Source: Paludibacteraceae bacterium (GTDB taxonomy: Bacteria > Bacteroidota > Bacteroidia > Bacteroidales > Paludibacteraceae). From it: 56,258 nucleotides of DNA. Numbering within the stretch: the first letter of the stretch is position 1; each line of letters starts with the position of its first letter. A program made the translations under genes and the position numbers. Below are positions 1 through 7,363 of the stretch, in pieces. The notes below the pieces were generated by a model. The model did no database searches, was not told where the DNA came from, and saw only the letters and a list, made by a program, of their open reading frames with translations. Where the stretch lies: the NCBI GenBank assembly GCA_017541805.1, contig JAFXYK010000015.1, positions 1 through 56,258 on the forward strand. Direction: 5' to 3'.

Positions 1-1
1 C

Positions 2-325
2 GGTTTAGGCGGTAACACGGGTCGTTCGACGGGTAGTCACCTGCACTGGGAGATCCGTTATTTAGGTGAGGCGATGAACCCGGCGAGCTTCGTGGATTTC
101 ACGACGGGACAGTTGAAGAACAGCGAGGAGTACGTGATCGGCATCAAGGCGATGAAGCAGAAGAAGGCGGAGCAGGCTGCGATGAAATACCATAAGGTAA
201 AGAGCGGCGACACGCTGAGCGGTATTGCCAAGAAATACGGTACGACGGTGAAGAAGTTGTGCTCGCTGAATGGGATCAAGGAGACGAAGGTGCTGCAGAT
301 CGGGCAGAAGATACGGGTTAGGTAG
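2..325 (+). CDS. M23 family peptidase with C-terminal LysM domain (5' end outside window)
   Basis: This is the last 107 residues of a secreted cell-wall endopeptidase. The frame is open from base 2. Visible residues 5-18 carry the end of a LytM/M23 catalytic domain, with the HLHWEI motif (HxH zinc and catalytic histidines). A basic linker follows, and residues 63-107 form one LysM peptidoglycan-binding domain containing [13 protein letters not shown]23 enzymes cut peptide cross-links in peptidoglycan; LysM holds the enzyme on the wall. The HxH motif is intact, so this copy is probably active, unlike the degenerate LytM protein at 12854-14041. The start, signal peptide and first zinc ligands lie outside the window. 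Confidence 0.9.
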   Translation, partial: GLGGNTGRSTGSHLHWEIRYLGEAMNPASFVDFTTGQLKNSEEYVIGIKAMKQKKAEQAAMKYHKVKSGDTLSGIAKKYGTTVKKLCSLNGIKETKVLQIGQKIRVR

Positions 326-393
326 CCCTTAGCTCTGCGAGCTTTAAATCAATAATCAGCAAAAATACCAAAAATACATTTTTTTTCTATCTT

Positions 394-1719
394 ATGCACA
401 TACAATTACGCACATTGTTATTGGGCCTGGTGGTGATGGTTGGAATGGGTCGGATGGAGGCGAAGGTGGTGAAATACAGCCTTTCGCTGGTTCAGCCGGC
501 GTATGCCGAGGAGGTCAATGAGAACGGATGGGTGAGTTCTTATCCAACAGTGAGTTTACCGGACGGCATGGAGTGGGCGATCAACCAATGGAATCCGACG
601 ACGGGTCAGATACGTGTGGATTGCAACTACGGGTGCTGGGATTCCAATTTCAGTATCAGCAACAAGACACCGTTCAAGGGTGCGATCACGCGCGTGGAGT
701 TGGTGTACACCTCGGGTACTTTGGATCCGGCGTATGTGACGTTTGAGACAAAGACCGGTAATTTTCCTGTTTTTCACGGTGATTACAAGGCGAAAGTAGC
801 GCCGAACATGCTGGTTTGGGACGTGGACTGGCGCGGCAAAAACGATAAGTTTCATATCTCGGTAGAGTCCACGGATGCGAAGAACACGAGTACGGTTATC
901 GTGTCGGCTATCAACGTGTATTACAACCGCTCGGTGCGTTGTGACACGGATGGTCCGGCGGTAGAGGAGAAAGATGAGGACGAAGAGGACGATGAGGAGG
1001 TAGATGTACCGGAGCCGAATAAGCCGGAGCCGCCTGTGGATGAGTGGGTTGGCGATCCTAAGCCGGAACCGACAACGAAGCCGCAACCGAACCCGGGTAA
1101 GGGTAAAGGGTGGATCAATCAGTTGATCAATAAACAACCGAATCCGCATCAACCGCAGGAGCCGCAGGAGCCGGAAGATCCGGAAGTGAAGATAGGTGAC
1201 ACATGGGACCTGACGCAGCCGCAAGACCCGACGAAACCGGTTCCTCCGGGAACGATCAATGTATGCAAGAAGAACCTGTTGGAACCGCTGACGGAGGAGG
1301 AGTTTATGCAGATCCGCGCGAAGAAGTTACCGTTCGGTAAAGAGTGCGAGAAAGCGGCTCGAAACTGGGTGAAGCATATACCGGATGTGAAGAGCAGTCA
1401 GCCGCAGGCGTGTCTGGATGAGTTACGACAGATGACGTATAACGACTATCTGCAGTTCGTGCACGGCCTGGTGGAGACCATGGCTGTGGACATCGTGAAT
1501 ATAGGATCGATGACGGAGAAGGACTACGATAAGAAAGAGGAGCAGTTCTTACGTCAAACGGTAGATCAGTTGATTGTATTAGGTCCGGAATGGGTGCGGC
1601 TGTACAATATCAAAGAACCGGATATCAACGGGAAGATGAAGGAATATTGCAAGAAATATATCAAGTTAAGTGTGACCGCGGAGAAATACCCGAGTCTATA
1701 CAAATACCTGATTTATTAG
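394..1719 (+). CDS. Secreted hypothetical protein with acidic and proline-rich linker
   Basis: A 441-residue protein I do not recognise. Residues 1-23 look like a signal peptide (hydrophobic LLLGLVVMVGMG). Residues about 45-185 look like a beta-rich globular domain with aromatic residues and a short Cys pair (CNYGC, 77-81). Residues 191-205 are almost all Glu and Asp. Residues 206-286 are a Pro/Glu/Gln linker. Residues 290-441 are a probably helical, Cys-containing domain. The build, two domains joined by a rigid charged linker, suggests an envelope or surface protein. It stands alone on this strand and ends 2 bp before the convergent rlmH stop. I see no clear TAnnTTTG promoter in the 68 bp upstream. 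Confidence 0.75.
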   Translation: MHIQLRTLLLGLVVMVGMGRMEAKVVKYSLSLVQPAYAEEVNENGWVSSYPTVSLPDGMEWAINQWNPTTGQIRVDCNYGCWDSNFSISNKTPFKGAITRVELVYTSGTLDPAYVTFETKTGNFPVFHGDYKAKVAPNMLVWDVDWRGKNDKFHISVESTDAKNTSTVIVSAINVYYNRSVRCDTDGPAVEEKDEDEEDDEEVDVPEPNKPEPPVDEWVGDPKPEPTTKPQPNPGKGKGWINQLINKQPNPHQPQEPQEPEDPEVKIGDTWDLTQPQDPTKPVPPGTINVCKKNLLEPLTEEEFMQIRAKKLPFGKECEKAARNWVKHIPDVKSSQPQACLDELRQMTYNDYLQFVHGLVETMAVDIVNIGSMTEKDYDKKEEQFLRQTVDQLIVLGPEWVRLYNIKEPDINGKMKEYCKKYIKLSVTAEKYPSLYKYLIY

Positions 1720-1721
1720 GC

Positions 1722-2192
1722 CTACTCATGGTGGTAGGGTTCGTGTCGAAGGATGGTCATTGCGCGGTAGAGCTGCTCAATGGCCATTATTCGTATCATC
1801 TGGTGGGAGAAAGTCATTTGGGAGAGGGAGAGTTTGCCGTCGGCGCGGTCATAGACGGGTTTGGAGAAGCCGTATGGTCCGCCGATGACAAGGGTGAGGT
1901 CTCGTCCGGCTCCCATCTTCTTTTGCAGCCAGTCGGCGTATTCGACGGAGCGGAACTCGCGTCCGTGTTCATCGAGGAGGATGACCTCCATGGCCGGCGT
2001 GAGGAATCGTAGGATGGCTTCGCCTTCGGCGGTCTTGACCTGCTCTTCGGTGAGGGACTTGGCATTTTTGAGATCCGGCAGCACGACGAAGTCGAACGGC
2101 ACATAATGGGTGAGCCGTTGCCGGTATTCATCGATGAGCGAAGCGAGGCGTGGGTCGGTGGTCTTACCGACAACGAGCAGGGTGATCTTCAT
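1722..2192 (-). CDS. rlmH: 23S rRNA (pseudouridine1915-N3)-methyltransferase RlmH
   Basis: A 156-residue SPOUT methyltransferase of the normal RlmH length. The family methylates pseudouridine 1915 in helix 69 of 23S rRNA on the assembled ribosome, using S-adenosylmethionine. The SAM-binding knot is visible as IGGPYGFS at residues 103-110, followed by LSLSQMTFSHQMIRIMAIEQ (121-140) and the typical C-terminal LYRAMTILRHEPYHH. It is the last gene of the minus-strand operon starting at 5287. Its start is 3 bp after the stop of the upstream lipoprotein, so it is probably translated by coupling. Confidence 0.96.
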   Translation of the reverse strand: MKITLLVVGKTTDPRLASLIDEYRQRLTHYVPFDFVVLPDLKNAKSLTEEQVKTAEGEAILRFLTPAMEVILLDEHGREFRSVEYADWLQKKMGAGRDLTLVIGGPYGFSKPVYDRADGKLSLSQMTFSHQMIRIMAIEQLYRAMTILRHEPYHHE

Positions 2193-2195
2193 GTG

Positions 2196-3131
2196 CTATG
2201 GGTTGGCTTGCAAGACGATGTTCGCGGAGTCGGTGTCATGGAAGAAATAATTACATGAGTCGCCGGTCCAGGTGAACTTATATATCGTTAGTTGCTTGAA
2301 GCTGCCGTCGTATCCGCTGATGGCGGTATAGTAGGTGTTTCCTTCTTCGAAGGCGGTCTCGGTGGACCATCCGTCGTTCTCGGCTGCGTGTACGCCATAG
2401 AGCACGTGTGCCTGGCTCTTGTCGAGGAAGCAGTTGAGTGCCCATCCCATGAAATAGAGCTTGGGATCGTTGGGGAAGATAGAGTCCTGCGCGATGGTGA
2501 GGCTATCCACGGTGCGGGCGATATAAGGGAACTTATCGCAAATAGTGCCGGTGGTGTCCACGGGGTAGATATAATCCCACAGCCCTTTGATGCGGTAGTC
2601 GAAATGGACGTCCATGATGCTCTCATCTTTGGTGGTTACGCGCTGGAGGTACAGTTTGCCGGCGGGTGTCATCTTATCGGGGTTGACGACGAAGGCGTAT
2701 ATCCAATAGTCCATGTCGGGCAGGAGTCCGGTGAAGAAGAAGTTGACGTTACCATACTGGAGGGCATGGCTGGAGAAGGGCGCTATGTTAAACTCACCTT
2801 TCTTGAGGAGGCTGTTCCGCCAGGCGAGGTACTCGACGTTGGCGGAGTCGAGCGCGAGGGTCATGAAGGCTTTCTGGTGCTCGAGAGGGTTGTAGTCGTC
2901 GCGCACTTCTTCGCATGCGACGAGGTAATAGGCGTCTTTGCTGGTGGTGAAATGGCACTCGACGAAGCCAGCGGAGACGGTATGGACGTCCATGGTTATC
3001 TCGACGTCGTCGGTGTACCATTTGGCTTCGGGGCTACATGCAGGAAGTGAAAATTGAAAAATGAAAATTGAAAGGAGATACAATAACCCTTTCACCTTTA
3101 ACCTTTCACCTTTAATCTTTATATTACTCAT
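2196..3131 (-). CDS. Lipoprotein of unknown function; signal peptide built from heptamer repeats
   Basis: A 311-residue lipoprotein I do not recognise. I chose the ATG at 3131 because it overlaps the upstream hydrolase stop as ATGAGTAA and is followed by a signal peptide with lipobox LPAC (Cys32). A longer open frame to 3275 only runs antisense over hydrolase coding sequence. The body is beta-rich and aromatic with no family motif visible to me. Residues 4-15 (KIKGERLKVKG) come from CCTTTCA/CCTTTAA heptamers and residues 20-28 (LSIFIFQFS) from GAAAATT heptamers. The same LLSIFIFQF core occurs in the unrelated lipoprotein at 11866-12369. It lies between a lipoprotein hydrolase and rlmH in one operon. 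Confidence 0.82.
   Translation of the reverse strand: MSNIKIKGERLKVKGLLYLLSIFIFQFSLPACSPEAKWYTDDVEITMDVHTVSAGFVECHFTTSKDAYYLVACEEVRDDYNPLEHQKAFMTLALDSANVEYLAWRNSLLKKGEFNIAPFSSHALQYGNVNFFFTGLLPDMDYWIYAFVVNPDKMTPAGKLYLQRVTTKDESIMDVHFDYRIKGLWDYIYPVDTTGTICDKFPYIARTVDSLTIAQDSIFPNDPKLYFMGWALNCFLDKSQAHVLYGVHAAENDGWSTETAFEEGNTYYTAISGYDGSFKQLTIYKFTWTGDSCNYFFHDTDSANIVLQANP
3049..3076. repeat. Heptamer array, GAAAATT family (4 units)
   Basis: Units on the plus strand are GAAAATT, GAAAAAT, GAAAATT and GAAAGGA, 28 bp in all. They encode, on the minus strand, the hydrophobic signal-peptide core of the lipoprotein at 2196-3131. The array at 12317-12344 has the same four units in the same order and differs at one base. 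Confidence 0.93.
3088..3115. repeat. Heptamer array, CCTTTMA family (4 units)
   Basis: Exact alternation CCTTTCA, CCTTTAA, CCTTTCA, CCTTTAA, 28 bp, followed by TCTTT. On the coding strand this reads as the basic n-region of the same signal peptide. It is 11 bp from the previous array, so the first 30 or so codons of this gene are mostly repeat. Confidence 0.93.
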
Positions 3132-4476
3132 ATATACTCCTTTCTTTTTCTTCCTGGTCGAGGAGGGATTGGACGGCAAAGAGGAAGCGGACGCAGGTAG
3201 CGACATGGCTGCCGTAGTGGCCGAAGTTATAGGTGATGTTGGCATTACGCCAGCGATCTTTTGCGCTGGTGGCATTGGTGTAAGGCACGGTCTCGTCGTC
3301 CATGGAATGCATGATATAGACGGAGGCTTTGGGTTGCCAGTTATAGGAGACGACGGAGTTTTCGGTCATGGCCTTGTACAGTTCTGCCACTTTCTCGGAT
3401 GTCTGGTTCATGGCCTCTTCGGTGAGTATCTCATGCGACACGCGGGTGTTGATGAGTCGATTGATTTGCGCCGTGGTATATTTCTTGCTATTGACCCATT
3501 CGTCCATCTTATCGCAGAGCCATCCCTGCATCATGTCGGAGAGTTCGATATTGAGGTTGTTGCCTTTGATCATACCTTGTAAGACGAGGGGTACAGCGAC
3601 GGGGTAACCGGCTGTGTCGGTGTTGACGAAGCGCTCGTAGGTCGCTTTGACGTCGTAGGGTCCACCTCCTGCGAAGACGCGATGGATGGGGATGTAGAGC
3701 GAGTCGGCAGGGTCGTTATAGGCCGATTCGATGAGGTACTCGACGGCCATGGTGGTGGCACCGCCCTGGCTGTAGCCCATGAGGTAGATGTCGTCATGCA
3801 GCGGTGCGCGATCGACGGCTTTGAGCCATTCCTTGACGGCGAAATACATATCTGTGACATGGAAAGCCGTCTCCATCATGACGAGGTAGGGGTGTATCTG
3901 ATCAACCGTGACGCCGTAGCCTAGGTAGTCGGGGATGATGAGTCCGTAACCTTGTTTGACGAGGATACCTTCGAGCGAGAAGCAGTTTGACGGTGCTTCG
4001 GCATTGGATCCGACGGTGTAGTGGCTGACGAGGATGAGTCGTTTGGGTCGCCCGTTCTTAGGCAGGATGACTTTGCCGGAGAGGGTGATATCGTTCCAGT
4101 CACCATCGAAGCTGGGGTAGGTGCCGACGATCTCGATGGCGGTGTTCTGGTTGCTATATTTGAGTATCTCCTGCATGATAGCCGTTCCTGTGACACTACT
4201 GGTGCGGCGTGGTCCGTCGGGGCTATGGGCAGGTTCGGCTGCTTCGGAATATTCGGAGATCGGCGTGCCGTCGGGTAAGAAACAGTTGTACGGCAGACTG
4301 TTGGTGAGGTCGGTCTCCTGGACACGGAGTACGTTGAACTTCGTGCCATGGGCGTTCTGCAGGTCGGTGAAGTCGACGGAGAGGTCGGGGTGGAATTGGC
4401 AGGACGCGAGCATTATTATTCCGAAAAATAATAATGATATTTGATATTTAATATTTGATATTTGATATTTTTTCAT
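3124..4476 (-). CDS. Lipoprotein alpha/beta hydrolase (secretory lipase-like)
   Basis: A 450-residue surface or periplasmic esterase or lipase. The lipobox LASC puts the lipid-attached cysteine at residue 26. The alpha/beta hydrolase fold is marked by LILVSHYTVGSNAE (147-160), the nucleophile elbow GYSQGG (234-239, Ser236), the acid-loop candidate HSMDDETVP (390-398, Asp393 or Asp394) and a late His at 420 or 424. The layout is like secreted triacylglycerol lipases; the substrate cannot be read from the sequence. Residues 3-14 (KYQISNIKYQIS), the start of the signal peptide, are encoded by GATATTT heptamers. The gene starts 4 bp after the stop of the barrel protein upstream and overlaps the next lipoprotein by 8 bp. 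Confidence 0.86.
   Translation of the reverse strand: MKKYQISNIKYQISLLFFGIIMLASCQFHPDLSVDFTDLQNAHGTKFNVLRVQETDLTNSLPYNCFLPDGTPISEYSEAAEPAHSPDGPRRTSSVTGTAIMQEILKYSNQNTAIEIVGTYPSFDGDWNDITLSGKVILPKNGRPKRLILVSHYTVGSNAEAPSNCFSLEGILVKQGYGLIIPDYLGYGVTVDQIHPYLVMMETAFHVTDMYFAVKEWLKAVDRAPLHDDIYLMGYSQGGATTMAVEYLIESAYNDPADSLYIPIHRVFAGGGPYDVKATYERFVNTDTAGYPVAVPLVLQGMIKGNNLNIELSDMMQGWLCDKMDEWVNSKKYTTAQINRLINTRVSHEILTEEAMNQTSEKVAELYKAMTENSVVSYNWQPKASVYIMHSMDDETVPYTNATSAKDRWRNANITYNFGHYGSHVATCVRFLFAVQSLLDQEEKERSIYE
4436..4470. repeat. Heptamer array, GATATTT family (5 units)
   Basis: Plus-strand units GATATTT, GATATTT, AATATTT, GATATTT, GATATTT, 35 bp. It lies 3 bp inside the start codon of the hydrolase lipoprotein and encodes the n-region of its signal peptide. 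Confidence 0.93.
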
Positions 4477-4480
4477 ATCG

Positions 4481-5287
4481 TTAGAATTTGACGCCTATGC
4501 TCGCGGTGATGATACGAGAGGAGGCGAGGAAGATACAATTGGCATTTTTGAGTGCGTACATGCCGCCGAAGTCGACGGCAGCGAAGAAGCGTTTATAGTG
4601 GGCACTGACGCCGAAGACGGTGATGTTGACTGCGGCTCCGATGTCGGTGTGATGTCCTTGGGCATTGGTCTCCGTTCCGCCGTTGATGTCCATTCCGACG
4701 CCGAGGCCGGAGTAGAGGTTGACATTCGGATGGCGGTAATAGGTGAAGCGGATGGTAGGCATGATGACCGCGTTGTAGAAATACTGGTTCTTGGTGCGGT
4801 TCTGCTCGATACCTTGTCCGTTGCGCTCGACGTTATCCCATGCCACTTCGCTCATATCGACCATCGCACCGAGGGCAAACCAATGGTTGAAATGGTGCTG
4901 GTACTCCAGCCAGAGGTGCTGGTGGTAACGGTAGTTCTCCTTGTAGGTGCGTCGGTAACCCGTCGGCATGGTGAGGGTGTAGCTGGTGGGGTTATGCCAC
5001 ATGAGGGTCTCGAAGATCTGGTCACCCCATCCGAGACGGATCTCGTTTCGGTATTCCATGACTTGCCGTTGGTGCCGTTTCTCGGCTTTGGCTTCCTTCA
5101 GTTCCTGCTTGGCCTCCTTCACATCCAGCCGCGCTTGTTTCAACTCCGCTTTGGCGGCGCGGACGTTCAAGGGAATGCGTACACTATCCGTTGAAACAGC
5201 CAGACTGTCTGGCTGCACTTTCCCTTGCGCCATCGTGATTAAAGAGAGGCAGCATAGGGCTAAAACAGTATATAATTTCATTTTCAC
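4481..5287 (-). CDS. Outer-membrane beta-barrel protein with N-terminal coiled coil
   Basis: A 268-residue exported protein of unknown function. Residues 1-20 are a signal peptide (LYTVLALCCLSLITMAQ). Residues 44-75 are a charged Lys/Glu/Ala helix likely to form a coiled coil. From about residue 80 the protein shows alternating aromatic strands, and it ends in ASIGVKF; a terminal aromatic residue is usual for outer-membrane barrels inserted by BamA. It is the first gene of the operon running down to rlmH and has its own promoter at 5292-5323, which overlaps the nadC promoter on the other strand. Confidence 0.8.
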   Translation of the reverse strand: MKMKLYTVLALCCLSLITMAQGKVQPDSLAVSTDSVRIPLNVRAAKAELKQARLDVKEAKQELKEAKAEKRHQRQVMEYRNEIRLGWGDQIFETLMWHNPTSYTLTMPTGYRRTYKENYRYHQHLWLEYQHHFNHWFALGAMVDMSEVAWDNVERNGQGIEQNRTKNQYFYNAVIMPTIRFTYYRHPNVNLYSGLGVGMDINGGTETNAQGHHTDIGAAVNITVFGVSAHYKRFFAAVDFGGMYALKNANCIFLASSRIITASIGVKF

Positions 5288-5291
5288 GCTG

Positions 5292-5323
5292 CAAAATTAG
5301 TGAAAAATTTGCACATATGCAAA
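5292..5323 (-). promoter_or_regulatory. Bacteroidota promoter for the 5287-1722 operon
   Basis: On the minus strand, TTTG at 5323-5320 and TAATTTTG at 5299-5292 with a 20 bp spacer match the primary sigma-factor consensus TTTG/TAnnTTTG. The start codon at 5287 follows closely, so the leader is very short. Its upstream element faces that of the nadC promoter within 16 bp. Confidence 0.8.
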
Positions 5324-5339
5324 AAAAAGTGTAATTTTG
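5308..5339 (+). promoter_or_regulatory. Bacteroidota promoter for nadC
   Basis: TTTG at 5308-5311, a 20 bp spacer and TAATTTTG at 5332-5339 match the Bacteroidota consensus. The nadC ATG is 20 bp downstream. The site is interleaved with the promoter of the divergent operon. Confidence 0.82.
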
Positions 5340-5359
5340 CATCGCAAAATCGTTAATTT

Positions 5360-6226
5360 ATGAAAAAAGAAGAACTTCGCAAGCTTATTGCTATTTGGTT
5401 TGAAGAGGATATCCGCGACGGCGATCACACGTCGCTGAGTTGTATACCGCCGACCCAGATGGGTTGTCAGCAATTGATTATCAAAGACACGGGTGTGTTA
5501 GCCGGTGTGGAAGTGGCGAAAGAGATTATCAATTATTTTGATCCCGAGTGCCGCTTTGAGCAGTTCTTGCATGACGGCGACCATGTGAAGCCCGGCGACA
5601 TCGCGTTTAAGGTGTACGGCAAGGAGTTGAGTCTGCTGCAGATCGAGCGGACGATGCTCAATATCATGCAACGTATGTCGGGTGTAGCGACGACGGCGGA
5701 TAAGTATCAGCGGTTGATTGCTGACACGGGTTGTCATGTGCTGGATACGCGTAAGACGACACCGGGGTTGCGGTACTTGGAGAAAGAGGCTGTGGCGTTA
5801 GGCGGCGGCATGAACCACCGTATCGGGTTGTTCGATATGATACTGCTGAAGGACAACCATGTGGACTTCGCCGGAGGTATCACGAACGCGCTCACGCGTG
5901 CACGCGATTATTGTAAGGAGAAGGGTAAGGCGTTGAAGATCGAGATCGAGGTGCGTAATTTCGATGAGATCAACGAGGCGCTGGCGACGAATATCCCGGA
6001 CCGTATCATGCTGGATAACTTCACTCCGGCGAAGACGAAAGAGGCGGTGGACCTGATTCGCGCATGGGAGAAGACGGCAGGAAGACACATGGAGATCGAG
6101 AGTAGCGGCGGTATCACGATCGACACGATCCGCGACTACGCGATCCAGGGAGTGGACTTCGTTTCCGTAGGTGCGTTGACGCACAGTTACAAGAGTCTTG
6201 ACATGAGTTTCAAGGCGGTGAAATAA
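5360..6226 (+). CDS. nadC: Quinolinate phosphoribosyltransferase (carboxylating) NadC
   Basis: A 288-residue enzyme of de novo NAD synthesis: quinolinate plus PRPP gives nicotinate mononucleotide, CO2 and PPi. Family landmarks are EEDIRDGDHTSLS near residue 20, LDTRKTTPGLR (about 130-140), EKEAVALGGGMNHRIGLFDM and LLKDNHV in the middle, MLDN, and SSGGI near the C-terminus, which bind the substrates at the barrel mouth. Length is normal. It stands alone with its own promoter 20 bp upstream and a terminator right after the stop. nadA and nadB are not in the window. Confidence 0.97.
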   Translation: MKKEELRKLIAIWFEEDIRDGDHTSLSCIPPTQMGCQQLIIKDTGVLAGVEVAKEIINYFDPECRFEQFLHDGDHVKPGDIAFKVYGKELSLLQIERTMLNIMQRMSGVATTADKYQRLIADTGCHVLDTRKTTPGLRYLEKEAVALGGGMNHRIGLFDMILLKDNHVDFAGGITNALTRARDYCKEKGKALKIEIEVRNFDEINEALATNIPDRIMLDNFTPAKTKEAVDLIRAWEKTAGRHMEIESSGGITIDTIRDYAIQGVDFVSVGALTHSYKSLDMSFKAVK

Positions 6227-6232
6227 AAAAAA

Positions 6233-6262
6233 GGCGCTCGGTTGAGCGCCATTTTTTTTTTT
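6233..6262. terminator. Bidirectional intrinsic terminator
   Basis: GGCGCTC (6233-6239), loop GGTT, GAGCGCC (6244-6250), then a run of T; a run of A precedes the stem. It can end both nadC on the plus strand and the convergent lipoprotein gene that stops at 6275 on the minus strand. Confidence 0.92.
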
Positions 6263-6274
6263 GTGTGGGGTGAT

Positions 6275-7345
6275 TTATTTCTTCTTGAAGATATCGAAGA
6301 AACTCTTCGGTTTTTCTTGCTCATCACCTGCGATAGGTACGAGTTTGACGTCGACTACTTCGTCGGCCTTGAGCGGACGGAAGTTCGCATAAATAGCCGG
6401 CGTTCCGCAGATTGTCACGTGGGTGATCACTTTCTCAGCGCGGTCAAAATAGAAGGTCTCGTTGAGCAGGAAGTCCGCCTTGTTCTGGGTGAGGACGGTG
6501 TTTCGTGCTGTCTCTTTGAGTTCCGACTCCTTGGCCTGTGCGTTGTTGGTACCATATTTCTTCTGCACGCGTGCCGAAACAGGTTGGATATCCGCAGCGA
6601 TGGTCTTGAACTTAACGACGGGTTTGGTGCCCGGTTGGAGCAGTTTCTGCTCGAGGAGGGTTGTCTGACGATAGTTCACATATTTACCCGGGAAAGCGGT
6701 CATGGTGAACGAGGTCAGGGAGCCGTTTTCATTCTTCATCGAGTATTGCACACCGTAGAGGACGTCCATTTTCTCTTGACGGAGCATGCGCTCTTTCGCC
6801 AGTTTGAGGGCAGTCTCTTCGTTCTTACCAACGAGGTCAGCCGGCGAGAGGGTGATGGTTTTCTTGGTGGTGTACTCGACATCAGCGACGGTCATGGTGT
6901 TCAGCGCCAGTTTGTCCGTCGGGTGGTTCTGCGCAAGCTCTTTGCCCACTTCTTCGTACACGTCCGCTTCGGCCATCGGGCGGAAGGAGGTGATGAAAGC
7001 GGCATAGCCGGTGACGGTCATGGAAACCATCTTACCGTCAGCACCTTTCTCGGTGGTGAAACGCGGCGCGAGCATGAGGTCGCCGTTGACGGTGGCTAAC
7101 GCTTTGGCCACGAGGGTCTGCTTCATTTCCTCTGCTTTGAGGGACTCCAGGTCGCTGGCATGCAAGGTAGCGGTGACGTGGGAGGGTTGTACCTCGAGGT
7201 TCGCGATGGACGGAATGAAACGTACACTGGTCGCTAAATCAACACGCGTGGAAGTGGACTTAGCCATGCGGGAACTACCGCTACAAGCGGCAAAAACAAG
7301 TGCAATTGCGGCGATCAGGGCGCCAAAAACATAATTCTTTTTCAT
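6275..7345 (-). CDS. Lipoprotein of unknown function
   Basis: A 356-residue lipoprotein with signal peptide and lipobox FAAC (Cys21). The mature part begins with a Ser/Thr-rich stretch. The body shows duplicated segments: ATVNGDLMLAPRFTTEKG, MVSMTVTGYAAFITSFRPM and a later ITHVTICGTPAIYANFRPL are similar in pattern, which suggests two or three copies of one alpha/beta module. I do not recognise the family. It is the second gene of an operon with the repeat-rich barrel protein (18 bp gap) and ends at a shared bidirectional terminator. Confidence 0.8.
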   Translation of the reverse strand: MKKNYVFGALIAAIALVFAACSGSSRMAKSTSTRVDLATSVRFIPSIANLEVQPSHVTATLHASDLESLKAEEMKQTLVAKALATVNGDLMLAPRFTTEKGADGKMVSMTVTGYAAFITSFRPMAEADVYEEVGKELAQNHPTDKLALNTMTVADVEYTTKKTITLSPADLVGKNEETALKLAKERMLRQEKMDVLYGVQYSMKNENGSLTSFTMTAFPGKYVNYRQTTLLEQKLLQPGTKPVVKFKTIAADIQPVSARVQKKYGTNNAQAKESELKETARNTVLTQNKADFLLNETFYFDRAEKVITHVTICGTPAIYANFRPLKADEVVDVKLVPIAGDEQEKPKSFFDIFKKK

Positions 7346-7363
7346 TGTGTTTGATCGATTAGA

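Noticed and set aside
556..1224. Arg-rich open frame antisense to the secreted protein at 394-1719
   Set aside because: Almost all Arg and Leu from reading Pro/Glu codons backwards; not a real protein.
6242..7099. Open frame of 285 codons on the plus strand after nadC
   Set aside because: It starts in the terminator and is antisense to a well-supported lipoprotein gene.
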